Assembly (NCBI GenBank): GCA_020723305.1
Contig: DYJC01000002.1
Coordinates: forward strand, 1-64,000
DNA length: 64,000 nt
Source: Desulfosudis oleivorans
GTDB taxonomy: Bacteria; Desulfobacterota; Desulfobacteria; Desulfobacterales; SURF-7
Reading direction: 5' to 3'
Shown: piece by piece, positions 9,351-17,034 of the stretch
Position numbering within the stretch: the stretch's first letter is position 1
Layout: the number at the start of each line of letters is the position of its first letter
Position numbers and translations under genes: made by a program
Notes under the pieces: generated by a model
The model's database searches: none
Seen by the model: the letters and a program-made list of their open reading frames with translations, nothing else
Told to the model about the DNA's origin: nothing

Positions 9351-9537
9351 CAGGGTAACCGTATTTGGAATGTCGACTCTTTCAATTCCCCCCTTGAGGG
9401 GGGCCTGGGGGGTGTTGGTCGGTTTTTCGATGAAAATATTTGTGAGAAATATCATGGTTTTGTTACACCCCCCTTCATCCCCCCTCAAGGGGGGAATAGG
9501 TTGAATAAAGATAATATTTTCAAATGAGGTTACCCTG
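9351..9537. repeat. MITE/REP-like palindromic element (repeat family C)
   Basis: A 187-bp imperfect palindrome lies between the RNB-domain and iron-sulfur genes. Its ends are exact inverted repeats, CAGGGTAACC at 9351-9360 and GGTTACCCTG at 9528-9537. Inside, each arm carries a C6TTGAG6 block followed by a G-run and GTGT. The long arms align with small gaps. No open frame is supported. Such structure fits a non-autonomous transposed element or REP-type repeat and would fold into a strong cruciform or RNA hairpin. Only one copy is in this window. Confidence 0.65.
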
Positions 9538-9612
9538 AAGGTTTTTGGTGTGTGCCCCTGCTAAAGGGGTCAGAGGCATAATATCTGTTTTGAAAAATGT
9601 GACCAAAAGGCA

Positions 9613-10701
9613 CTATTTCCCGGACATGGATAAGGGAATGAGAGATGCGCCTCTTTTCTCGGCTGTTTTCAGCATGAGATCCATTCCGCTTTCCGGAGGC
9701 AGATACTGTTTTCCTTCCGGTTTGGCAATCATGGACATGGCTTCCGTCGGACAGGATGTCACGCAAAGTCCGCATCCAATACATCGATCCCTGTTGATGG
9801 TTGAGATTTGATCCTCGTTCAAATGGATCGCCTGCATCTGGCAGCGTTCAATACAGAGTTCACAGCCGGAACAGAGGCCCGGATCAACGGATGCCCAGTA
9901 ATTATTGGTGACCTGTTCTGCTGGTTTGGAGAGTTTGTTCAGGGCTCTCAGCACCCCGCAACAATCCCCGCAGCAGTTACACATGCCGCCCGGGTTGATC
10001 ATGTTGGCCGGCTGATGAACAAGACCTGCTTTTTCGCACTGATCCAGAATGGCAAGTGCTTCCTCCTGGTCAATCAGTCTGGCCATCTTGTTTTCAAGGT
10101 AGTATTCCGCATGGGAACCAAAGACAAAACAGACCTCAAGCGGTTTGCTGCAACCCTCTTCCAGCAGATTTTTCTGGGTTCGGCAAATACAATTGGCAAT
10201 GGCTATTTGATCTTTGGATTTGATGATCTGACGTGCATCTGAATAATGGGCAACCTTTTGTGATGCATCAAGAGACTGGTTTACCGGTATGGTGCGGAGC
10301 GGCGGCAGAAATTCACCAAGATTGTGCAGGTATGCTTCATTGAAGTATTCCTCCACCATCTGAGCCAGTTCTTTATCCATTCGTTTGAGCTGGAATTCAA
10401 AGGAGCCGATCACGAAAGGGATTGCAGCATAATAGTTTGTCTCCTGTTTTCTTTTTCTGAAAACAAGTCCTTTCTGGGCCATGGCTTCTAAAAGTTCCGT
10501 TGTATTGGTTACATCACGATTTGTCCGCCCGGCTACAGAGGTTGGGGATTCCAGTTGCATGCTCAGATCCAGAAAAAGCTCTGCTTCCGGTTCAGCATAA
10601 AGTTTTTTTAAAATCTTTACATCCACACCGGATTTTGCTTCCGGAAATCCGACAGAGTATTGATCCAACTGTTTTCGCAGTTTTTGATAGATGGTTCCCA
10701 T
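9613..10701 (-). CDS. 4Fe-4S dicluster ferredoxin-domain protein
   Basis: Iron-sulfur protein of 362 aa. The N-terminal half contains a winged-helix-like segment (TTELLEAMAQKGLVFRKRK) and a region seen in Desulfobacterota proteins of this architecture. A mid-protein cysteine group (CICRTQKN...CSKPLEVC, CNCCGDCCG) is followed by two C-terminal 4Fe-4S motifs, CSGCELCIERC and CIGCGLCVTSC, each with a downstream Pro-containing loop. The start at 10701 (MGTIYQKL) is preferred because GGGGAC lies about 10 nt before it; the longer open frame upstream has no site. Its electron partner is unknown, and it stands alone on its strand. Confidence 0.75.
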   Translation of the reverse strand: MGTIYQKLRKQLDQYSVGFPEAKSGVDVKILKKLYAEPEAELFLDLSMQLESPTSVAGRTNRDVTNTTELLEAMAQKGLVFRKRKQETNYYAAIPFVIGSFEFQLKRMDKELAQMVEEYFNEAYLHNLGEFLPPLRTIPVNQSLDASQKVAHYSDARQIIKSKDQIAIANCICRTQKNLLEEGCSKPLEVCFVFGSHAEYYLENKMARLIDQEEALAILDQCEKAGLVHQPANMINPGGMCNCCGDCCGVLRALNKLSKPAEQVTNNYWASVDPGLCSGCELCIERCQMQAIHLNEDQISTINRDRCIGCGLCVTSCPTEAMSMIAKPEGKQYLPPESGMDLMLKTAEKRGASLIPLSMSGK

Positions 10702-10971
10702 GATTTGATGTCCCCTTTCACCAATAGTGAGTAGTTTGTTATGTTGTCTATTTTTTCCTGACTCATAAACAGATACTCTCAGCATGAATGATGCCAGAAG
10801 GTATTGTATAAACAAATACCAAATTATTACAAAAATTTAAAATCGAAACAGCGCCGATTGTCCATCTTATTTTAAAAGGTGAATCAAGTCAATCTGACAA
10901 ATAGTTCAGAAAAAACTGGATAATCGTTCAGTTTCATCCTATATAATGTAGAATGATTCAGTTTTGATACT

Positions 10972-11116
10972 ACAAGCCATCTCAAAAAAGTCTTTTGGCC
11001 CAAACTCTGCGTTGGATTCAGATTTCAAATCCTCAACATACTTCGAGTATGTCTGCGGTTTGAAATCGTAATCCGCCTTGATTTTGAACCAAAATCTTTT
11101 TTTTGAGATGGCTTGT
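10972..11116. repeat. Palindromic repeat family A, copy 1
   Basis: Imperfect palindrome of about 145 bp starting ACAAGCCATCTCAAAAAA and ending with its near reverse complement. The centre is CATACTTCGAGTATG. Its core (CCAACGCAG-like, AAGGCGGA-like and CCGCAGACATACTCG-like blocks, read on the minus strand) matches copy 2 at 12793-12935 in the opposite orientation. The right end falls just before the start of the sigma-54 activator gene and provides a false in-frame ATG at 11108 or earlier. Confidence 0.75.
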
Positions 11117-11138
11117 ATTCAACCCTGTGGAGATGATG

Positions 11139-12686
11139 ATGAAAGTCAAGAAAGATATATTTTTTCGGGAAGCGACGCTTCGGATTTGCGGAAATCTGGA
11201 AATCGATAAAGCGCTCAGAGAGTTCTTTCTGTTTATCCGGAAGGTAATTCCGGCGGATTATATGAGTTTTATTATTTATCATCCCCGGGAAGAAACTTTT
11301 GAATCCATTGCAAACGCTTATCCTTCAGGAAGCGATACCCTGTCCGTCACGTTTCCGGTGCCGACGCCATACCGGAAAGGAATCCGGATCGGCCATGCAA
11401 AACCCAGAATCACGATTATCGAGGAGGCCAGGCAGAATATGGTGGGCCGTCAGATCGCAGAGAGTTTCGGCTGGGAAGTGCAAGCCGGAATTTTTATTGA
11501 AATGGTCCTGGCAGAGAAACCCATTGGCGCCCTGGGGATATTTTCGAAAAAGAAAATGAAATACACCACGGAACATGCAGATCTGCTGCGGTTCCTGAAT
11601 GAACCCCTGGGGATCAGCCTGACCAACAGTCTGCGCTATCGAAGAGTGAGAGAATTAAAAAATCAACTGGTCGATGACAAGCGCTATCTCCAGGATGAGC
11701 TGCGGCAGATCACTTTTCAGAAAATTATTGGAGAGGATTATGGGCTCAAGGGTGTCATGGATTCTGTTCGTCTGGTCTCCTCATTGAATAGCCCTGTTCT
11801 CCTTCTGGGTGAGACCGGCGTCGGCAAGGAGGTTGTTGCCATGGCGATCCACAATGCTTCTGCCCGTCGAAAAGGCCCTTTTATTACGGTAAACTGCGGG
11901 GCCATTACAGAAGGTCTTATTGACAGTGAGCTGTTCGGGCATGAGAAAGGGGCGTTTACCGGTGCGATTGCCCGGAAAAGAGGGCGCTTTGAACGCGCCC
12001 AGGGAGGAACGATTTTTCTGGATGAAATCGGTGAGCTTCCACCGGATGCCCAGATCCGCCTGCTGCGTGTTTTGCAGAATCGGGAGATTGAACGGGTCGG
12101 CAGTGAGCATCATGTCAAGGTTGACAGCCGGGTGATCGCCGCTACGCATCGGGATCTGGAAAAGATGATCCAGCAGGGGTTGTTTCGGGAAGATCTCTAT
12201 TTCCGGTTAAAGGTATTTCCGATCATGATTCCTCCTCTTCGGAAACATCTTGTGGATATCCCGGCGCTTGTCCAGCATTTTATCCATAAGAAATCACGTG
12301 AAATGGCGCTTTCCAGAATTCCGACACTTGCACCCGGGGCATTGGACGATCTGATGGCCTATCACTGGCCGGGCAACATCAGGGAATTGGAGAATGCGGT
12401 TGAGCGGTCATTGATTATCTATCGTGATCAACCGCTTGCGTTTCCGGATTTGCAAAAATCCGGCATATGCCGGGATCCGGATGTTCAAAAGAACGGGTTT
12501 ACACCGCTGGATGAGGTAGTGAAGGATCATATTCTTCAGGCCTTGAGAGCCAGTCACGGGCGTGTGGAAGGAAAAGGGGGGGCAGGGGAACTGCTTGGAA
12601 TGAATTCCGGCACGTTGCGTCAACGAATGCGAAAACTGAAAATTCCTTTTGGGCGCAAGGCAAAAGCAATGTATACAGGATCGTGA
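11139..12686 (+). CDS. GAF-domain sigma-54-dependent transcriptional activator
   Basis: Predicted bacterial enhancer-binding protein of 515 aa. Residues about 15-170 form a GAF-like sensor. The AAA+ domain follows, with Walker A LLGETGVGKE, the sigma-54 contact motif GAFTGA, Walker B GGTIFLDEIGE and the sensor region WPGNIRELENAVER. The C-terminus is a Fis-type helix-turn-helix (from about residue 470). Three ATGs in tandem lie at 11133-11139; 11139 is favoured because GGAG at 11129-11132 is correctly spaced from it. The gene stands alone between two inverted copies of repeat family A. No clear -24/-12 promoter was seen nearby, so its targets are unknown. Confidence 0.88.
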   Translation: MKVKKDIFFREATLRICGNLEIDKALREFFLFIRKVIPADYMSFIIYHPREETFESIANAYPSGSDTLSVTFPVPTPYRKGIRIGHAKPRITIIEEARQNMVGRQIAESFGWEVQAGIFIEMVLAEKPIGALGIFSKKKMKYTTEHADLLRFLNEPLGISLTNSLRYRRVRELKNQLVDDKRYLQDELRQITFQKIIGEDYGLKGVMDSVRLVSSLNSPVLLLGETGVGKEVVAMAIHNASARRKGPFITVNCGAITEGLIDSELFGHEKGAFTGAIARKRGRFERAQGGTIFLDEIGELPPDAQIRLLRVLQNREIERVGSEHHVKVDSRVIAATHRDLEKMIQQGLFREDLYFRLKVFPIMIPPLRKHLVDIPALVQHFIHKKSREMALSRIPTLAPGALDDLMAYHWPGNIRELENAVERSLIIYRDQPLAFPDLQKSGICRDPDVQKNGFTPLDEVVKDHILQALRASHGRVEGKGGAGELLGMNSGTLRQRMRKLKIPFGRKAKAMYTGS

Positions 12687-12792
12687 TCGTATCCGGTCTA
12701 TGCCTCGATATCCTCAATTCCCGGCAGCATGCACTCCTGTGAAGCAGCAATAAGGCAGGCTCCAACAAAATAGGTGCAGAAAATCAATATCA

Positions 12793-12935
12793 CTCGATGT
12801 TCAAGTTTTTAGATAATTTGTTCAAATCCAAGGCGGAAAAAAATTTTGACCGCAGGCATACTGCGCGTATTCCGAGGATCAAAATTTTTTTCCAACGCAG
12901 GAGTTGGGCAAATTAGCAAAAACTTGATCATCGAG
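12793..12935. repeat. Palindromic repeat family A, copy 2
   Basis: Imperfect palindrome of about 143 bp with ends CTCGATGTTCAAGTTTTT and its near reverse complement. The core at 12821-12909 shares the blocks TTCAAATCCAAGGCGGA, ACCGCAGGCATACT and TCCAACGCAG with copy 1, in inverse orientation. The outer arms differ between copies while the core is kept. An open frame crossing it (12846-13130) is not a credible gene. The two copies bracket the sigma-54 activator. Confidence 0.75.
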
Positions 12936-13242
12936 TATCAGCACAAACAAGAGAAGTACAAAGTATCCGATCATCTTTTTTTCCAATCAATATTATTCAA
13001 TAAACTCAATTTTCCCGATCGCCAATCAAACACGGTAATGGATAAGCCGTTTTATTTGAATGATATCATTATCAATTTTTATTTGGCTTTCATTACAAAC
13101 AGGTTTGGGTTGTGTAAAAAGATTGGGTAATTCAGCACTGTTCCTTATATGAAGCGGCAGGTTTTCCCGCTTATTTATTCCAGAAGCCTTTCACCAATTC
13201 AGCCTGGGACTATCTTGATTGACACAACCCACAAACGCGATG
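12936..13242. other. Non-coding region upstream of the cas operon
   Basis: About 300 bp between repeat family A copy 2 and the cas promoter. It is AT-rich with no supported gene on either strand. Nothing specific is recognised. Confidence 0.4.
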
Positions 13243-13271
13243 TTGACACTAAAAAAACTTTCACATATGGT
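13243..13271 (+). promoter_or_regulatory. Predicted sigma-70 promoter of the cas operon
   Basis: TTGACA at 13243-13248, a 17-bp spacer and TATGGT at 13266-13271 make a near-consensus vegetative promoter about 127 bp before cas5c. The remaining 5' untranslated stretch ends in a strong Shine-Dalgarno GGGAGGTG (13383-13390), 7 nt before the cas5c ATG. Confidence 0.6.
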
Positions 13272-13397
13272 AATTCAAAAAAATCAAAATCTTATCCACA
13301 CTGCTGATCTTTGTATTGATAAATAAGAAAAGGACAAGTGATGTCCATTCTCGTCCGGTTATTATTCAATATCGCAAAAAAAGGGAGGTGATTAATC

Positions 13398-14069
13398 ATG
13401 GCATTAAACAGTTATGAAATTGAAATGGAAATTTCGGGCAATACAGCCATCTGGACCCGGCCTGATACGGGCGACTGCCCTGTCAGTTATCCGTTGCCGA
13501 CGTATTCGGCGGTAAAAGGCATTTTTGAATCCATTCTCTGGGGGCCGGCGGTGCAGATTTTTCCGACAAAGGTTGAAATCTGTACACCTGTTCAATACCA
13601 CAATTATCAGACCAATTATGGTGGACCGCTTCGAAAATCTGGTGTCATAACCGGAGGTGGTGGATTTCAACTTCTGGCAACAGTGCTTATTGATGTCTGT
13701 TACCGGCTTTATGCATCAGTGGTGCCCAACCCGGTCAAGAAACATTTACCGGGAAAGGCGCGGCAATGGGATAGCAAAACGACTTCACCGGGACATGCTT
13801 ACCAGGATATTTTTTATCGACGCCTCAAAAAGGGGCAATGTTTCACCATCCCATTTCTTGGCTGGAAGGAGTTCGGACCGGATTATTTTGGAGCATTCCG
13901 CGAATCAACAAAAGTTCAGGTTGATATCAATATGGATATCTCATCTATGCTACGCGAAGTCTTTCCGGAAGGTTATGCATCAAAATGTGCGTTTACCTAT
14001 GACCAGAATGTTAAGATAAAAGAGGGAGTGATGGCGTTTCCCAGACAAGGAGGTCAATATGTTGAATGA
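13398..14069 (+). CDS. cas5c: Type I-C Cas5 (Cas5c/Cas5d) repeat endoribonuclease
   Basis: Type I-C has no Cas6; Cas5c itself cuts the pre-crRNA repeat and stays bound to the crRNA 5' handle in Cascade. The 223-aa protein matches family length and features: the N-terminal beta strand, the YPLPTYSAVKGIFESILW helix, and the internal glycine-rich turn. The gene starts the operon behind a strong ribosome binding site and overlaps cas8c by 11 nt. No cas6 gene exists in the locus, which supports the processing role. Confidence 0.93.
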   Translation: MALNSYEIEMEISGNTAIWTRPDTGDCPVSYPLPTYSAVKGIFESILWGPAVQIFPTKVEICTPVQYHNYQTNYGGPLRKSGVITGGGGFQLLATVLIDVCYRLYASVVPNPVKKHLPGKARQWDSKTTSPGHAYQDIFYRRLKKGQCFTIPFLGWKEFGPDYFGAFRESTKVQVDINMDISSMLREVFPEGYASKCAFTYDQNVKIKEGVMAFPRQGGQYVE

Positions 14070-16113
14070 GCTTTATCAGCTTTCTTTAACCCTTGAGCGT
14101 GCAGGCATCATTCCCAGAGATTGGCATAAAGATTTAAAGCTTTTGCCAAATGTTAGTTCAAAAAAACCATGTTATCGAATTTTAATCGCTCAAGATGGCT
14201 CCATTGTAGGCATTGAAACCATAAAAAAGGAACTTGCCGTATGTCTCCGTAAGTGGGAACCCAGTAATGGCAGTTCATTTCCTGGATTCAATATTCAACC
14301 GCTTTATCGTGTTTCGGATGAAGCGAGTAAGAAAATCTTAAAAAAATGGCGGGAAGGCAAAGAACTTATTGATTTACAAAAAATCAAGGAATGGTGCGCC
14401 GATGAACAGGCGAAAAACTGGGATGCTAAATTTGGTAAGAAATTGAATAAATGTCTGGGGGTGATTCCTCATGGCCTTCTGGAACGATGTGTTGATATTC
14501 CTATAGAGTATGAACCAGTAAAAAAAATGTGTGAAAGAGTGATTCAATGGGAAAATGCCTGTTCCGAAAAATTCTTTCAGGCCCTGGAATCATACATCTT
14601 GGCGTCTCTTGAAAAAGATGAAAATGCTCAGTCTTTGATTCCTATCCTGTTTCATGAGGGTTCTTTGACAAAGAAACCAGATCAAGATCGCGGTTCAATT
14701 TCGATTTTTATGGATGTGCCGGATTGGAAAGAATTTCCGGTAGCCCATGAAAAAACCATTGAGTGCATCAACGAGCATTTTGTGAACAATTCAAACACAG
14801 ACGGAACCAAGGCTGAAAATGAAACTGATGACGCTTTTGGCAGTCTTATCGACGGTTTTGAAGAAAAACTTCCTGAAGTAAAGCTTCCGGTTATCGGCGG
14901 CGTAAAGCTCCGTGCTATGAACAGCGAATCACAATGCCAGTACCGTTATGGAACGATTGATGCGAAATCTTTTCTCATAGGGGCAGAAAGCCGCAGACGC
15001 GCTAAAGGCGCTCTTGAATGGATGAAAGGTGATGAGCGTGAAGGACAGACGTGGGGAAGGGCTGATGGTAAAGAATTGATTTTTGCATATCCCACAATTT
15101 TGCCAAAATCGCCGCTTAAACTTGTATCCTGTTTAGGAGCAAAAAAATCTGATGACTCAGAAGCGCGGTTTGCAAAATATGCTGAGGATGTCGTTGATAG
15201 CCTGAAAGGACTTGCGCCTTCGCTCAAAGATATTGAGTTGCGAGTGTTTTCACTACGCAAAATGGACAAGGCGCGCACTAAGGTAATTTTTCATCGTAAC
15301 TATTCGGCGCAGCGATTGGCGGATGCAGCAACAGAATGGCAGCAAGGCTGTGAAAATATTCCAAAAATACATATAAAGGCATGGGGTTCAGAAAAAGGAA
15401 AAACCATTCAATCTGAACCGGAAACACCTTTTCCACTTCAGATTGCAGACTGTCTTAATCGTGTTTGGAAATTAGATGGAACGACCAAATCCGAAGTCAA
15501 AGCAATCCATAAATCGGACGGCATTGAGTTGCTGCTGGATGAAACGGCAATTCAGCGCAGGATTCCGCATTTGCTCGCAGTGGCGATACAAAACAGCAAG
15601 GGACTGTTCTTTTCATTGGGACAAAGTATGCATTGCAATGATGTTGTGAAACTCGACGGATTGAATAAACACAAACAATTGATGCCTTCAATTCTGGGTC
15701 TTTTACTCTGGAAACTCGGTATCAGAAAGGAGACGTATATGCACAACGCACCATTTCTTGTTGGCAGAATGCTCAAACTCGCCGACGAAATTCACGCGCT
15801 TTACTGTGAAGAAGTGCGAGGTAATTTGCCGTCACAACTTGTCGGTAATACCTTGATGACAGCGGCGCTGGAAAGTCCAGTTCAGGCGTTGTCCCAGCTT
15901 GCTCTACGACTTAAGCCATACTATGGTTGGGCGCAAACTTTCCGTGGAAACGAGAAAAGCGGACTTGCAGGGTATTATATTTATCTTTGCGGTGAGGTAA
16001 CCTCACAATTGGCCAAATACGAACTCCCGGCTCGATTCAACGATGCAGAGCGGGCACAATTTCTTTTGGGCTATCTTGCGTCAAACCCCAAAAAAGCAGA
16101 AAAACCAAACTAA
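14059..16113 (+). CDS. cas8c: Type I-C Cas8 large subunit (Csd1)
   Basis: Large subunit of the type I-C Cascade, expected to recognise the PAM and help load target DNA. It is 684 aa, a little longer than many Csd1 proteins. The family opening MLNELYQLSLTLERAGIIP is clear. The ATG lies inside the end of cas5c (11-nt overlap), preceded by AAGGAGGTC at unusually short spacing. The last 124 codons contain an internal ribosome binding site and ATG, annotated separately as cas11c. Then 30 nt separate it from cas7. Residues 250-265 (NTDGTKAENETDDA) form a low-complexity acidic insertion that may be a flexible loop. Confidence 0.93.
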   Translation: MLNELYQLSLTLERAGIIPRDWHKDLKLLPNVSSKKPCYRILIAQDGSIVGIETIKKELAVCLRKWEPSNGSSFPGFNIQPLYRVSDEASKKILKKWREGKELIDLQKIKEWCADEQAKNWDAKFGKKLNKCLGVIPHGLLERCVDIPIEYEPVKKMCERVIQWENACSEKFFQALESYILASLEKDENAQSLIPILFHEGSLTKKPDQDRGSISIFMDVPDWKEFPVAHEKTIECINEHFVNNSNTDGTKAENETDDAFGSLIDGFEEKLPEVKLPVIGGVKLRAMNSESQCQYRYGTIDAKSFLIGAESRRRAKGALEWMKGDEREGQTWGRADGKELIFAYPTILPKSPLKLVSCLGAKKSDDSEARFAKYAEDVVDSLKGLAPSLKDIELRVFSLRKMDKARTKVIFHRNYSAQRLADAATEWQQGCENIPKIHIKAWGSEKGKTIQSEPETPFPLQIADCLNRVWKLDGTTKSEVKAIHKSDGIELLLDETAIQRRIPHLLAVAIQNSKGLFFSLGQSMHCNDVVKLDGLNKHKQLMPSILGLLLWKLGIRKETYMHNAPFLVGRMLKLADEIHALYCEEVRGNLPSQLVGNTLMTAALESPVQALSQLALRLKPYYGWAQTFRGNEKSGLAGYYIYLCGEVTSQLAKYELPARFNDAERAQFLLGYLASNPKKAEKPN
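15739..16113 (+). CDS. cas11c: Cas11c small subunit from internal start in cas8c
   Basis: In-frame internal ATG at 15739 (residue 561 of Cas8c) has a strong Shine-Dalgarno AAGGAGA at 15727-15733, 6 nt before it. Translation would give a 124-aa protein beginning MHNAPFLVGRMLKLADEI. In characterised type I-C systems the small subunit Cas11 is made this way from the 3' end of cas8c; that is established knowledge for the family, and the site here is seen directly. The product is mostly helical, as expected. Two copies per Cascade are usual for the family. That this internal start is used in this organism is inferred. Confidence 0.8.
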   Translation: MHNAPFLVGRMLKLADEIHALYCEEVRGNLPSQLVGNTLMTAALESPVQALSQLALRLKPYYGWAQTFRGNEKSGLAGYYIYLCGEVTSQLAKYELPARFNDAERAQFLLGYLASNPKKAEKPN

Positions 16114-16143
16114 AACGAAAATATATAATGAAAGGACAATGCC

Positions 16144-17031
16144 ATGCCAAACGATATTAAACGAGCTACAGGGCTTTTAATCATTGAAGCCGTGAATTCC
16201 AATCCAAATGGCGATCCCGACCGTGAAAGTGATCCGCGACAGCGCCCGAACGGACTTGGTGAAATTTCGCCGGTTTCTTTTAAACGTAAACTCCGTGATC
16301 TGGTCGAAGATACTGAAGGCTTGGTCTTCAATGATGTATGCAAAAAGCTGAAATTAAATAAGGCAGACTTTAATATTCTTGAATCAAGAGGGCGGGATAG
16401 GAAATCAATTTCTGCTGAAATGAGTGAAGATATAAAGGATTTTAATCAGGAGAAGTTTCTGAATAGCAAGTTTGTTAAAAAATATTGGGATGGCCGTATT
16501 TTTGGGAATACCTTTCTCGAAGAAGGCGGTAATAAGGGATATATCAAAACCGGTGTCGCTCAATTTGCGATGGGGCTTTCGGTTGCTCCCATTCTGATTC
16601 AGCGGCACACCAATACGAATAAGGCCGGTGTAGAGGAAGGCAAAACACAAGGAATGGCGCCCCTGGCTTACCGGGTGGTTGAGCACGGTGTTTACTGCAT
16701 GCCCTTTTATATCAACCCAAGTCATGCGCACAAGTCCGGGTGCACGCAGACAGATATTGATCTGCTTAAAGCGCTCATTCCCTATGCCTACGATCATACC
16801 CGATCAGCCATTCGCCCGGATGTCCGCATTCGCCATGCCTGGTATATGGAACATCAGAATCCGCTTGGCAGTTGCTCGGATTGGAAATTGATTGATGCTC
16901 TCACTCCTAAGCGTAAAGGAGCCGATCCAAAACAACCGTCAAATTCATTGGACGATTACGTTGTTCCCAAAGATCTTCTGGATGAATTGAAATCAAAAGT
17001 AGTTGGATTTTGCGACTTAATGGGGGACTGA
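16144..17031 (+). CDS. cas7c: Type I-C Cas7 backbone (Csd2)
   Basis: Backbone subunit that polymerises along the crRNA spacer in Cascade. The 295-aa protein has the Csd2/Csh2 opening RATGLLIIEAVNSNPNGDP and the conserved internal GRIFGNTF, and ends in a region rich in basic and aromatic residues (RIRHAWYMEHQNPLG). A good ribosome binding site (GAAAGGAC) lies upstream. Only 3 nt separate its stop from cas3, so the two are probably translationally coupled. Confidence 0.93.
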   Translation: MPNDIKRATGLLIIEAVNSNPNGDPDRESDPRQRPNGLGEISPVSFKRKLRDLVEDTEGLVFNDVCKKLKLNKADFNILESRGRDRKSISAEMSEDIKDFNQEKFLNSKFVKKYWDGRIFGNTFLEEGGNKGYIKTGVAQFAMGLSVAPILIQRHTNTNKAGVEEGKTQGMAPLAYRVVEHGVYCMPFYINPSHAHKSGCTQTDIDLLKALIPYAYDHTRSAIRPDVRIRHAWYMEHQNPLGSCSDWKLIDALTPKRKGADPKQPSNSLDDYVVPKDLLDELKSKVVGFCDLMGD

Positions 17032-17034
17032 TTC

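Noticed and set aside
12846-13130. 94-codon open frame before the cas operon
   Set aside because: It starts within palindromic repeat family A and has no homology or ribosome binding site.
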